The notes below the pieces were generated by a model, which searched no databases, was not told the DNA's origin, and worked only from the letters and a program-made list of their open reading frames with translations. The translations under genes and the position numbers were made by a program. DNA of 44,577 nt from an uncultured Prevotellaceae bacterium. Its GTDB lineage: Bacteria > Bacteroidota > Bacteroidia > Bacteroidales > Bacteroidaceae. Below are positions 16,623 through 24,806 of the stretch, in pieces (positions within the stretch are counted from its first letter, which is position 1; every line of letters begins with the position of its first letter). The stretch covers positions 1 through 44,577 of the forward strand of contig CACXPX010000031.1 of assembly GCA_902769705.1 (NCBI GenBank). Reading direction: 5' to 3'.

Positions 16623-17133
16623 CGCCTTGGGGGGTGTCAAAAGCGTAAGTAGGTCGCGCTGTAAGTGCAATTGAAGTGCAAGGCGAACGCAGAGCCGAGC
16701 TCGCTCTAGCTATGCTGAGCCGCAGCCTTCAATCGCTTTAAGCAAAAGCCTACTCGAGCTGTAAAGCTTTTGCCCCTGTAGGGCGTTAGTTTGCTTTATC
16801 CCTCTCACCCAGGGCGCTGCCCTGGGCTATGAGTGGGTTGGCCTTTCAGGCCGCTCTTTGCTTGAGGCTATTGTCCAAACTCCCAGACCATCCCGAGCAA
16901 AGCTCGCCCATTCCCGCTGACGCGCCTACCCGTAGCCTTTCCCGTAGCCTTCCCCAAACTCCTAAACTCCCGATTAAAAATCGTGTAATCCGTGTAATTC
17001 GCGCCGAAAATCGAGGCAGGAGGAGGCCTCCCCTTCGGGGGGAAAGGCTACGGGTAGGCGAGTCTTACTCGGGAACCAACGGTCGCTGGCCGAAGGGGAA
17101 AGCAATGGCATGAAGGGGGCTAAATAAAAAAGG

Positions 17134-17160
17134 GCGGAGCCCACACTGTGTGAACTCCGC
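17134..17160 (-). terminator. terminator of the outer-membrane protein gene
   Basis: Arms 17134-17146 and 17148-17160 pair at 11 of 13 positions (GCGGAG...CTCCGC). On the minus strand a T-rich run follows (A-run at 17125-17131 on the plus strand). A T-run also follows on the plus strand, so it may work both ways. Confidence 0.75.
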
Positions 17161-17188
17161 TTTTATTGTTTCCTGTTGTTGGCAGGTT

Positions 17189-17944
17189 TTAGAATGCCTT
17201 GAAGGATAGTCCTGCCATGATGTTGGCGGTTTGCAGATAGGGGTTGGTGTGGACTTCCACGAATATGGGCAGCTTCATGAAGCCGAGGCTGAGCTCTTTT
17301 TCGGCACGCAGGGCTGCCATCGTGCAGGCAAAGCCGTCGGTGTCGTAGTTCAGCTCATCGTAATAGTAGATGGCATGTTCGTTGCTCCACCGCATTCCGT
17401 ATCCGCCCTTGAAGGGCACCACGCCGGCCATGGCTGTGAAGTCTACGCCTGCGAGGGTGAAAGGTATGCCTAGTTCGATGTATGTGGAGAATGCTTGCTT
17501 GCCGTCGAGCTTGTAGTCGTTGCCCCAGAAATAGGTGTAGGCTTGCAGGCTTCCGTATTTGCAGCTGTATCCGATGTTGCCTTCGAACTGGTGGGCGGTG
17601 TGCTGCTTTTTGTAGCCCATGTAGATGTCTTTGTATGCCACGCCGCTGCTCCAGTAGTCGGTGATGCCGATGTTGAGTCCGAAGGGTGCGCGGTATCCGA
17701 TGTTGAGGTCGATTTCGTCGCTCTCGCTGTTGTCGAAGGGCATGCTGCCCCACACGCCTACGTAGGCTCCTTTCCACGACAGTTCGGCTGTGGGTTGGAG
17801 GGCGGCGCCGCTGAGTTGCTGTCCGCGCCACATGTATCGGCTCACGAGGTCTACTTGCAGTGTGGCCTCAGGACGGTCTTGGGCACAGCACAAAGAAATT
17901 GACAATTGACAAATGACAATTAACAATATTAGGCGGATTTTCAT
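17189..17944 (-). CDS. outer-membrane beta-barrel protein with repeat-derived signal peptide
   Basis: A 251-residue secreted protein. After the signal peptide (cleavage probably after CCA before QDRPEA), the chain alternates polar and hydrophobic residues with many aromatics and short turns (VDLVSRYMWRGQQLSGAALQ, GVWGSMPFD, GYSCKYGSLQAYTYFWGNDY), ending in Phe (LSFKAF), as expected of an outer-membrane barrel. The opening VSRYMWRGQ motif is shared with TorF-type putative porins. Ligand unknown. The signal-peptide core LIVICQLSISL is encoded by a TGACAATT-type tandem repeat (17890-17927) that elsewhere in this window is intergenic. Upstream is a short AT-rich gap; no clear promoter is seen. 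Confidence 0.75.
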   Translation of the reverse strand: MKIRLILLIVICQLSISLCCAQDRPEATLQVDLVSRYMWRGQQLSGAALQPTAELSWKGAYVGVWGSMPFDNSESDEIDLNIGYRAPFGLNIGITDYWSSGVAYKDIYMGYKKQHTAHQFEGNIGYSCKYGSLQAYTYFWGNDYKLDGKQAFSTYIELGIPFTLAGVDFTAMAGVVPFKGGYGMRWSNEHAIYYYDELNYDTDGFACTMAALRAEKELSLGFMKLPIFVEVHTNPYLQTANIMAGLSFKAF

Positions 17945-18067
17945 AATTTACAATTTACAATGTACAATTGATTTTACGATTTTACTATTTAAGAATTTCA
18001 CGGGCATTTGTCCCTTTAACTTCCCTTCTATTTAACATCCCCTCTACGGGAGGGGCTTGGGGAGGCC

Positions 18068-19333
18068 TTAATATCCCACGATGTTCAGGAACTTGCCCCA
18101 TTGCTTGTCGAGCTGGTAGTTGTTCACGGAGCTGGCTTTCACATGCAGGCGTCCTTCTTTCTGGGTGGCTTTGGCGAATGTTGACGACGTGATTTTCACG
18201 GGGAGTGCGCTTTGTGCTGTCACCTCCATCAGGCTGTTGCACTTGTCGAAGGCTTCTCCGCCGATGCTCTTCACCGAGACGGGGATGTTGACGGCGGTGA
18301 TGCTGGAGCAGTTTTTGAAGGCGTCGCTTCCAATCTCCTTGATGGAGACGGGAATCTCAACGTTGCCCAGGCTGCTGCAGTTTTCGAACATGCTGTTGGG
18401 AATCTTGTCTACGCTGATGGGGATGTTCACCACGTGCAGGTTGGGGCAGTCTTCGAAGATGGAGCTGCCGAGGTTGCGGATGGAGTTGGGCAGATAGACG
18501 CTGTCGAGCAGTACGCATCCGCGGAAGGCGTCGTCCTTGATGCTCTGGATGGAGTTGGGCAGTTCGATGCGCTCGAGGCTTGTGCAGCCTTGCAGCAGGC
18601 TGCTGGCGATGACCTGAAGGCTGGCGGGGAACTTTATGCTCTTGAGGCTCACGCACTCTTTGAAGCACTCGCTGCCTATTTCCTTCACTCCTGTGGGGAG
18701 GTTGATGCTTTCCATGTTGGCGCATTGCTGGAAGGCTTCGCCGCCAATCTCCTTGATGTTGGTGGAGAGGACCACTTCCCTGAGCGAGCTGCATCCTTCG
18801 AACGTGCTGTTGGGCACGGAGGAGACGCTGGTGGGGAACTCGAAGTATTCCATTGACTTGCATCCCTTGAAGATGCCGCTGCCAATCTTCTTGATGCCTG
18901 CCGGGAGGTTGACTGTCTTCAGGCTGCTGCAGTTTTCGAAGGCTCCGCTGGGTATCTCGTTGATTTTGTCGGGCAGCGTGATTTCAGCGATGCTGGAGCA
19001 TCCCTTGAAGATGTCGCTTCCAATCTTGGTGACGGTTCGCGGGATGGACACCGACGTGAGTCCGGGGCAGTTGGAGAATGCGCCCGAGGCTATTTCCTCG
19101 ACGAAGAAGGTGATGGAATCGACGGTGATTTTCTCTGGAATCACGATGTCGCCGAGGTATGGCTCGGTGTTTTTCACCACCGTTGCCGACTCTTTCTTTG
19201 CATTCAGCTGATAGTTGATGCCGTCTACAACAGCTTTGTCTCTCTTGAGTTTGATGTTGATGGCCGATGCGTTGCCTGCACCTATCAGCCAACATCCCAC
19301 TGTGAGCAACATTGTAAATACAACTTTCTTCAT
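18068..19333 (-). CDS. secreted BspA-like leucine-rich repeat (LRR_5) protein
   Basis: A 421-residue protein when started at MKKVVFTMLL (19333); an upstream in-frame ATG at 19342 adds only three residues ahead of a good signal peptide ending near GNASA. Then come about a dozen 23-24-residue units of the BspA/LRR_5 type, with the pattern IP-xx-xx-IG-xx-AF-xx-CSSL-xx-V (for example EIGSDAFKNCSSITAVNIPV). Such proteins in Bacteroidetes and spirochaetes are surface adhesins in several cases; the target here is unknown. The C-terminal part after the repeats (KEGRLHVKASSVNNYQLD, KQWGKFLNIVGY) is the usual end seen in these proteins. It follows alaS by 76 bp with no clear promoter. Confidence 0.88.
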   Translation of the reverse strand: MKKVVFTMLLTVGCWLIGAGNASAINIKLKRDKAVVDGINYQLNAKKESATVVKNTEPYLGDIVIPEKITVDSITFFVEEIASGAFSNCPGLTSVSIPRTVTKIGSDIFKGCSSIAEITLPDKINEIPSGAFENCSSLKTVNLPAGIKKIGSGIFKGCKSMEYFEFPTSVSSVPNSTFEGCSSLREVVLSTNIKEIGGEAFQQCANMESINLPTGVKEIGSECFKECVSLKSIKFPASLQVIASSLLQGCTSLERIELPNSIQSIKDDAFRGCVLLDSVYLPNSIRNLGSSIFEDCPNLHVVNIPISVDKIPNSMFENCSSLGNVEIPVSIKEIGSDAFKNCSSITAVNIPVSVKSIGGEAFDKCNSLMEVTAQSALPVKITSSTFAKATQKEGRLHVKASSVNNYQLDKQWGKFLNIVGY

Positions 19334-19409
19334 AATTGTCAATGGTTAAAGTTCACTTGTGAATTACTCTCTCGCCAACTTTCGCGCTCTGGGGCAGCGG
19401 CTGCTGGCT

Positions 19410-22079
19410 TTACTTGCCGAAGGCCAATGCCACCACCTTGTCTACAGCAGCACCGATTCCTTCAAGATTCTTTCCGCCAGCACTTGCGAAGTGGGGTTGT
19501 CCGCCACCACCGCCTTGGATGAGTCGGGCGGCCTCGCGAACCATCTGACCGGCATTCAGACCGCGGTCGCGCACCAAGTCGTCGCTGAGCATGACGGTGA
19601 GCAAGGGTTTCTGCCCGGCTGTGGAACCGATGACGCACAGCAGATTCTCGGGCAATGCCTCGCGAACCTTGAAGGCGAGGTCTTTGGCGGCGGCGGCCTC
19701 GAGGGGCAGGATGGTCTTCACCACGCGAACGCCCTCGATGTTCTCAGCACGCTCGACGAGGTTTTGTTTGGCTCGCTCGATGGCTTGTGCCTCGAAGCGT
19801 TCGATGTCTTTCTTCATCGAAGCATGCTCCTCGATGTATTTTGCGATGACGCCCCTGAGGTCTTTGGCGTTGTTGAACATGGCCTTCAGGGCGCGCATGG
19901 TGTCTTCCATCACGTAGATGGCCTCCTCGCAGTTCTTGCCTGTGATGGCTTCTATGCGGCGTATGCCGGCTGCAACGCTGGCTTCGGAGACAATCTTGAA
20001 CATGCCGATGCGACCGGTGCTCTGTGCATGAATACCACCGCAGAACTCGCACGACGGACCGAAGCGAACCACGCGCACCTTGTCGCCGTATTTCTCGCCG
20101 AAGAGGGCGATGGCTCCCATCTCGCGGGCTTCGTCGAGCGGCATGTTGCGATGCTCGTCGAGGGGTATGTCTTCGCGAATCATCTGGTTGACTATCCGCT
20201 CCACCTGGCGCAGTTCCTCATCGGTGACTTTCTGATAGTGAGAGAAGTCGAAGCGGAGGGTGTCGGCGCTGACGTAGGAGCCTTTCTGCTCTACATGGTC
20301 GCCCAGCACCTGCTTCAAAGCATAGTCGAGCAGGTGGGTTGCGGTGTGGTTGGCAGCGCTCGCCGAACGCTTGTCGGTGTCCACGCAAGCCATGAACTCG
20401 GCGGAGGGGTCTTTGGGCAGTTCGGACACGATGTGGATGGACTGGTTGTTCTCGCGCTTGGTGTCGATAATCTCTACGGTCTCGTTTTCGCCAGCCAGCA
20501 CGCCCTGGTCGCCCACTTGTCCACCCATCTCTCCGTAGAAAGGAGTTTGGTCGAGCACCAGTTCATAGAACGTGTTCTTCTTCTGTGTCACCTTGCGGTA
20601 GCGCAGGATGTGGCAAGAGTATTCGCTATAGTCGTAGCCCACGAACTGTTGTTCGCCCTCGCGCAGAATCACCCAGTCGGAGTTCTCCACCTGGGCGGCG
20701 TTGCGGGCGCGCTCTTTCTGCTTCTGCATCTCCACCTTGAACTGCTCCACGTTCACGGTGTATCCGTTTTCGCGGCAGATGAGTTCGGTGAGGTCGAGCG
20801 GGAATCCGTAGGTGTCGAACAGGCGGAAGGCTTGTGTGCCGTCGAGTTCGGTTTGCTGGTGAGCCTTCAGTTCGTCCATTGCTCCGTTCAGCAGGTTGAT
20901 GCCGTTGGAGAGCGTGCGCAGGAACGAGTCTTCTTCTTCCTTCATCACGCGGCTGATGAGCTGCTGCTGGGCCTTCAGTTCGGGGAAGGCATCGCCCATC
21001 TCTTCTACGAGCACGGGGAGCAGTTTATAGAGGAATGCCTCTTTCTGGCCGAGGAATGTGTAGGCGTAGCGAACGGCGCGGCGCAAGATGCGGCGGATGA
21101 CGTATCCGGCTTTGGCGTTCGAGGGCAGTTGGCCATCGGCGATGGAGAAGGCAACGGCACGAAGGTGGTCGGCACACACGCGCATGGCCACGTTGGTTTG
21201 CTCTTGTTGCTCGCTGGTGGCTCCGCCAGCAGCCTCTTCCTCTTCAAAGGTGGTGTATTTCAATCCTGTGATTTGCTCTTCGAGCTTGATGATAGGCTGG
21301 AAGATGTCGGTGTCGTAGTTGGAGTGCTTGCCCTGAAGCATACGCACGAGGCGCTCGAATCCCATACCGGTGTCGATGACGTTCATGGAGAGCTTCTCCA
21401 AAGAGCCGTCGGCCTTGCGGTTGTATTGCATGAAGACAAGGTTCCAAATCTCGATGACTTGTGGGTCGTCTTGGTTCACAAGCTCGCGTCCGGGCTTGCC
21501 GTTCTTCTTCTCTTCGGCAGGACGGGAGTCTACATGAATCTCAGAGCAGGGTCCGCAAGGACCTGTGTCGCCCATCTCCCAGAAGTTGTCGTGCTTGTTG
21601 CCGTTGATGATGTGGTCGGCAGGAACGTGCTTGGCCCAATATCCTGCAGCCTCGTCATCGCGCTCGAGCCCTTCCGAGGGGTCGCCCTCGAAGACGGTCA
21701 CATAGAGGTCTTCGGGATTCAGCTTCAGCACATCGACCAGATACTCCCAAGCCATATCGATGGCGCCTTCCTTGAAATAGTCGCCAAACGACCAGTTGCC
21801 CAGCATCTCGAACATCGTGTGGTGGTAGGTGTCGTGTCCCACTTCCTCCAGATCGTTGTGCTTGCCGCTCACACGGAGGCATTTCTGGGTGTCGGCACGG
21901 CGGCGCGGCTCAGGGTCGCGTGTACCCAAAATGATATCTTTCCACTGGTTCATTCCCGCATTGGTGAACATCAGTGTGGGGTCATCCTTGATTACCATAG
22001 GTGCAGAAGGCACGATGGCGTGGCCTTTCTGCTCGAAGAATTTTTTGTACGACTCGCGTATCTCTTTTGCTGTCATCAT
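19410..22079 (-). CDS. alaS: alanyl-tRNA synthetase
   Basis: This enzyme charges tRNA-Ala and edits mischarged Ser and Gly. The product is 889 residues, close to the usual 870-890. The N-terminus [20 protein letters not shown], the class II motif 1-2 region ([45 protein letters not shown]), the editing-site zinc motifs HTATH and CGGIH, and the C-terminal [15 protein letters not shown] are intact. A longer open frame upstream (to 22136) lacks family support, so the start is ATG 22079 (or 22076). A TACCTTTG -7 box precedes it. The antisense frame 19359-22097 is a shadow of its codon bias. Confidence 0.97.
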   Translation of the reverse strand: MMTAKEIRESYKKFFEQKGHAIVPSAPMVIKDDPTLMFTNAGMNQWKDIILGTRDPEPRRRADTQKCLRVSGKHNDLEEVGHDTYHHTMFEMLGNWSFGDYFKEGAIDMAWEYLVDVLKLNPEDLYVTVFEGDPSEGLERDDEAAGYWAKHVPADHIINGNKHDNFWEMGDTGPCGPCSEIHVDSRPAEEKKNGKPGRELVNQDDPQVIEIWNLVFMQYNRKADGSLEKLSMNVIDTGMGFERLVRMLQGKHSNYDTDIFQPIIKLEEQITGLKYTTFEEEEAAGGATSEQQEQTNVAMRVCADHLRAVAFSIADGQLPSNAKAGYVIRRILRRAVRYAYTFLGQKEAFLYKLLPVLVEEMGDAFPELKAQQQLISRVMKEEEDSFLRTLSNGINLLNGAMDELKAHQQTELDGTQAFRLFDTYGFPLDLTELICRENGYTVNVEQFKVEMQKQKERARNAAQVENSDWVILREGEQQFVGYDYSEYSCHILRYRKVTQKKNTFYELVLDQTPFYGEMGGQVGDQGVLAGENETVEIIDTKRENNQSIHIVSELPKDPSAEFMACVDTDKRSASAANHTATHLLDYALKQVLGDHVEQKGSYVSADTLRFDFSHYQKVTDEELRQVERIVNQMIREDIPLDEHRNMPLDEAREMGAIALFGEKYGDKVRVVRFGPSCEFCGGIHAQSTGRIGMFKIVSEASVAAGIRRIEAITGKNCEEAIYVMEDTMRALKAMFNNAKDLRGVIAKYIEEHASMKKDIERFEAQAIERAKQNLVERAENIEGVRVVKTILPLEAAAAKDLAFKVREALPENLLCVIGSTAGQKPLLTVMLSDDLVRDRGLNAGQMVREAARLIQGGGGGQPHFASAGGKNLEGIGAAVDKVVALAFGK

Positions 22080-22114
22080 ATTTGCTTTAACGATTGATTT
22101 TATAAAATTCTGTG

Positions 22115-22122
22115 CAAAGGTA
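22115..22122 (-). promoter_or_regulatory. -7 box of alaS
   Basis: The minus strand reads TACCTTTG, a TAnnTTTG match, 36 bp before the chosen start. The -33 region has no exact TTTG. It lies back to back with the merR-type gene promoter; between them are CATATTT direct repeats. Confidence 0.6.
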
Positions 22123-22167
22123 CAAAAATAATTCATATTTCATATTTCATATTTCGTATTTATTTCG

Positions 22168-22175
22168 TATCTTTG
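22168..22175 (+). promoter_or_regulatory. -7 box of the MerR-type gene
   Basis: TATCTTTG matches TAnnTTTG, 39 bp before ATG 22215. A TTTC lies about 20 bp upstream (22145-22148). CATATTTCATATTTCGTATTT repeats of 7-9 bp precede it. Confidence 0.6.
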
Positions 22176-22214
22176 CCGAAAATAACAAAAACGTGTAATC
22201 ATTTTGAGGAAAAT

Positions 22215-22565
22215 ATGGCACTGAATACGGATAAGAACCTGAAATTGTATTACTCCATCAAGGAGGTGGCTTCGATGGTTGGGGTGAGCGAGAGTTTGCT
22301 GCGCTATTGGGAGAAGGAGTTCCCTCATCTGCGTCCGAAGACGGGAAAAGTGAACAACATACGCCAGTATACCGAGAAAGACATCGAGCAAATCAAGCTG
22401 ATTTACAATCTCGTGAAGGTGCGCGGCTTCAAGTTGTCGGCCGCACGGAAATATCTGAACCAGAACCGTGAAGGTGCCGAGCGCTCGAGCGAAGTGCTCG
22501 ACAAGCTGATTTCGGTGCGCGACGAACTGACGTTGCTCAAGAAGCAACTCGACAGCATTGTGTGA
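22215..22565 (+). CDS. MerR-family transcriptional regulator
   Basis: A 116-residue protein, starting at MALNTDKNLKLYYSIKEVA. The helix-turn-helix SIKEVASMVGVSESLLRYWE and the wing with LRPKTGKVNNIRQYTEKDIE are typical MerR features; a helical dimerisation region follows and ends LKKQLDSIV. No effector domain or metal-binding cysteines are seen, so it is a short MerR like those found downstream of cell-division or chaperone genes in Bacteroidetes. The start at 22173 is rejected as it would place the promoter inside the gene. Divergent from alaS and ended by a strong terminator. Confidence 0.9.
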   Translation: MALNTDKNLKLYYSIKEVASMVGVSESLLRYWEKEFPHLRPKTGKVNNIRQYTEKDIEQIKLIYNLVKVRGFKLSAARKYLNQNREGAERSSEVLDKLISVRDELTLLKKQLDSIV

Positions 22566-22590
22566 GGAAGAATTGACAAGGAATAGCATC

Positions 22591-22627
22591 ATCCTGCAAC
22601 CGACGCGTGAAGGTTGCAGGATTTTTT
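22591..22627 (+). terminator. terminator of the MerR-type gene
   Basis: An 11-bp perfect stem (ATCCTGCAACC at 22591-22601 with GGTTGCAGGAT at 22612-22622), then a run of T ending at 22627. The lpxB stop codon on the other strand (22626-22628) overlaps the T-run. Confidence 0.85.
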
Positions 22628-23861
22628 ATTGCCCGATGTTTTCGTGTTGGCCCGATTTACCCCTTTTGCCCAGCAAATCCACCATCAAGGCTGCTGCGTT
22701 GTCGGGTGCTACAGCTTCGCCCAGTTTCTGGTGAACCTCGTTGTAGGCGCTGAGCATTTTGGCTCGGGCGGGTTGTCCGGGCAGAAGTTGGTTGAGCTCG
22801 CGCCGTATGTTTTCAACCGAGAATCGGTCGGCAAGCAATTCGGGAACGATTTCGCGGTCGGCTATCAGGTTGACAAGCGAAATGAAACGCACGTGAATGA
22901 TATGATTGAATGCGAAACGGATGAGGCGCGGCAGAGGCGTTTCGTAGCACACCACTTGCGGCACGCGGAACAAAGCGGTCTCCAACGTGGCGGTGCCGCT
23001 GGTGACAAGGGCTGCCGTGGCATGGGAGAGCAGGGCGTAGGTCTCGTTGCGCACGAGCCGCACTCGGCTGTCGCGAAGGAAAGGCTCGTAGTATTCGTCT
23101 TCGATGGAGGGCGCTCCAGCCAGCACAATCTGATATCCTATGAGTGTGCGGGTGGCCTGTATCATAGCGGGCAGGTTGTCCTTGATTTCCTGCTTGCGGC
23201 TTCCGGCCAGGAGGGCGATGATGGGCCGTTGGTCGAGTGGTTGGCAGAACGTGATGCCTTGCTCAGCGTTTAATTGGTTGATGCGAGTGGTGAATTGTTG
23301 AATATTTTCGCAATAATTTCTTTGGAATTGCCTCACCTCGTCGGCTGTCGGATTGCCCACGTAATGAATGGGGTAGTGGTGCTTCTCTTCAAAGAAAGGC
23401 ACTTCGAAGGGCAGGATGGAGAATAGCTGGTCAACATCGCGCTTGATGGCTTTGATGCGCCACTCTTTCCACGCCCAAATCTTGGGCGATATGTAGTAGT
23501 AGACTTGGGTGTTGGGTGATGGGTGTTGGCTCTTGGAACGCCATCTATGAACCGATTTCGCGATGTTGAGGTTGAAGCCGGGGTAGTCGACCAAGATGAC
23601 AGCGTCGGGGTGCCATTCTTGGATGTCGCGCTTGCAGAGCGACATGTTCTTGAAGATGGTGGGCAAATGGAGCAACACGGGAATGAACCCCATGTAGGCG
23701 AGTTCGCGATAGTGCTTCACGCGAGTGCCTCCGACAGCAGTCATCAAGTCGCCTCCGAAGAAACGGAACTCTGCCTCGTTGTCATATTTTTTCAACGATT
23801 TCATGAGGTGCGACGCATGCAGGTCGCCCGAGGCTTCGCCAACGATGAGGTAGTATTTCAT
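22626..23861 (-). CDS. lpxB: lipid-A-disaccharide synthase
   Basis: LpxB joins UDP-diacylglucosamine and lipid X in lipid A synthesis at the inner membrane face. The product is 411 residues, started at MKYYLIVGEASGDLHASHLM (23861); the upstream ATG at 23885 lies in or next to a repeat. Family hallmarks are GEASGDLHA, AYMGF, VDYPGFN, YYYISPKIWAWKEWR, VGNPT, LLAGSRKQEI, and TSGTATLE. Between HRW and YYYISPKIWAW is SKSQHPSPNTQ, encoded by a CCAACACCC tandem repeat (23505-23531); it looks like a small repeat-derived insert on a surface loop. The residues beside it, needed for catalysis, are intact. Confidence 0.95.
   Translation of the reverse strand: MKYYLIVGEASGDLHASHLMKSLKKYDNEAEFRFFGGDLMTAVGGTRVKHYRELAYMGFIPVLLHLPTIFKNMSLCKRDIQEWHPDAVILVDYPGFNLNIAKSVHRWRSKSQHPSPNTQVYYYISPKIWAWKEWRIKAIKRDVDQLFSILPFEVPFFEEKHHYPIHYVGNPTADEVRQFQRNYCENIQQFTTRINQLNAEQGITFCQPLDQRPIIALLAGSRKQEIKDNLPAMIQATRTLIGYQIVLAGAPSIEDEYYEPFLRDSRVRLVRNETYALLSHATAALVTSGTATLETALFRVPQVVCYETPLPRLIRFAFNHIIHVRFISLVNLIADREIVPELLADRFSVENIRRELNQLLPGQPARAKMLSAYNEVHQKLGEAVAPDNAAALMVDLLGKRGKSGQHENIGQ
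23505..23531 (-). repeat. CCAACACCC tandem repeat inside lpxB
   Basis: The plus strand carries TTGGGTGTTGGGTGATGGG, a tandem of 7-9-bp units. A similar GGGTGCTGG/GTTGGG block is in the large beta-galactosidase gene at about 41404-41460. Both are read in frame. Confidence 0.75.
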
Positions 23862-23876
23862 TGAGTGGTGGGTGTT

Positions 23877-23909
23877 AATTATCAATTATCAATTGTCAAT
23901 TGTCAATTG
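23877..23909. repeat. CAATTGTCAATT tandem repeat between lpxB and surE
   Basis: AATTATCAATTATCAATTG and further units lie between the two genes and encode the last residues of SurE (QLTIDN) together with its stop. Confidence 0.8.
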
Positions 23910-24674
23910 CTTCTTGAGTTTTTCCATATATTCGTAAGCAGTGACGTCCATCTTGGTGGGGGTGATGGCCACGAAGTTGTGGTGCAAGGCCCACTGGTCG
24001 CTGTCTTCAGCGTCAGGCTCGTCGTTGTGGTATTCGCCCACCATCCAATAATAGTCGTATCCGCGCGGGTGATGTTCTTTCACCACTTCGTTAATCCATC
24101 GCCCGAAGGTCATCCGGCAGATGCGGACGCCGTCGAATTGCTCGCTGGCGGGGAAGTTCACGTTCAGGCAGATGCCTTTTGGCAATCCTTCGGCCAGCAC
24201 TTTGCGCACGATGTCCTGTACATAAGGGCGGAGAGGTTCAAGGTTGGCGTCTTCGTTGTAGAAGCAACTGGAGAAGGCAATGGACGGAATGTATTTCATG
24301 CAGCCCTCCATAGCCACACCCATCGTGCCGCTATAGTGGTTGTTCACAGTGGAGTTGTCGCCATGATTGATGCCTCCAATCACGAGGTCGGGCATTCGGT
24401 CTGTGCATAGTTGGTCGATGGCGAGTTTCACACTATCGACAGGCGTTCCCGTACACGACCACACTTCCACGCCTTCGCCCATATTGTCGCGTCGGGTGAG
24501 CCGCAAGTATTCAACAGCCGAGAAGGCGCACGAGTATCCCGAACGAGGTCCGTCGGGTGCGCAAACCAGCACGTCGGCCAGTGGTTTCAGCATGTCAACG
24601 AGGGCGCAAATGCCTCGAGATTGGTAGCCGTCGTCGTTCGAAACAAGTATTAACGGTTTTTTGTTTATCATCAT
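23889..24674 (-). CDS. surE: 5'/3'-nucleotidase SurE
   Basis: SurE is a metal-dependent nucleoside monophosphatase. The 261-residue product has NDDG at 13-16 with the surrounding LVSNDDGYQSRGI, then APDGPRSGYSCAFS, GTPVDSVKLA, DLVIGGINHGDN, and YSGTMGVAMEG, all family hallmarks. It begins at 24674 (a second ATG follows directly). It has its own -7 box. The C-terminal QLTIDN lies in the tandem repeat, so a few terminal residues were probably gained from it. The spacing to lpxB (27 bp) suggests a shared transcript surE-lpxB. Confidence 0.95.
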   Translation of the reverse strand: MMINKKPLILVSNDDGYQSRGICALVDMLKPLADVLVCAPDGPRSGYSCAFSAVEYLRLTRRDNMGEGVEVWSCTGTPVDSVKLAIDQLCTDRMPDLVIGGINHGDNSTVNNHYSGTMGVAMEGCMKYIPSIAFSSCFYNEDANLEPLRPYVQDIVRKVLAEGLPKGICLNVNFPASEQFDGVRICRMTFGRWINEVVKEHHPRGYDYYWMVGEYHNDEPDAEDSDQWALHHNFVAITPTKMDVTAYEYMEKLKKQLTIDN

Positions 24675-24693
24675 TTTAAACTTATTTTGTGTG

Positions 24694-24701
24694 CAAAAGT
24701 A
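24694..24701 (-). promoter_or_regulatory. -7 box of surE
   Basis: The minus strand reads TACTTTTG (TAnnTTTG), about 20 bp before the surE start. No exact TTTG lies 20 bp upstream. It is divergent with the parA promoter. Confidence 0.55.
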
Positions 24702-24743
24702 CGAAAAAAGGTTTATAAATACGTCTTTCTCGTATAAAATATG

Positions 24744-24751
24744 TATCTTTG
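24744..24751 (+). promoter_or_regulatory. -7 box of parA and probably the downstream run
   Basis: TATCTTTG at 24744-24751, 55 bp before ATG 24807. The -33 position is AT-rich without a clear TTTG. Confidence 0.6.
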
Positions 24752-24806
24752 CAAACTAAAATCGTGTTGTTTTATACTTTCACGACCTGACTAAAAGATT
24801 GAAATA

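Larger units (their letters stand above)
16281..17188. repeat. 908-bp gene-free repeat region
   Basis: From left: GACAATT tandem units, GATTTGACGATTGGACGATTG, two 107-bp tandem units (16409-16622), a large copy of the composite palindromic element (16551-16864) with an extra GC-rich segment (about 16636-16755), an inverted copy of the CTACGGGTAGGCG block (about 16920-16945), GTGTAATCCGTGTAATTCGC, the 24-bp block (17038-17061), and a terminator. The frame 16829-17113 is repeat read-through. No gene is seen. Confidence 0.8.

Noticed and set aside
9409-17188. A complete prophage or integrative element
   Set aside because: Antirepressor, DUF3987 and DUF5675 genes hint at a phage or mobile origin, but there is no integrase, structural gene or att-like duplication at the borders, so a full element is not supported.
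19359-22097. A 912-codon open frame on the plus strand
   Set aside because: It lies antisense to alaS over its whole length and has no family features; alaS motifs are certain, so this is a codon-bias shadow.
24675-24806. A parS site near parAB
   Set aside because: No TGTTTCACGTGAAACA-like palindrome is visible by eye in this gap or elsewhere in the window.
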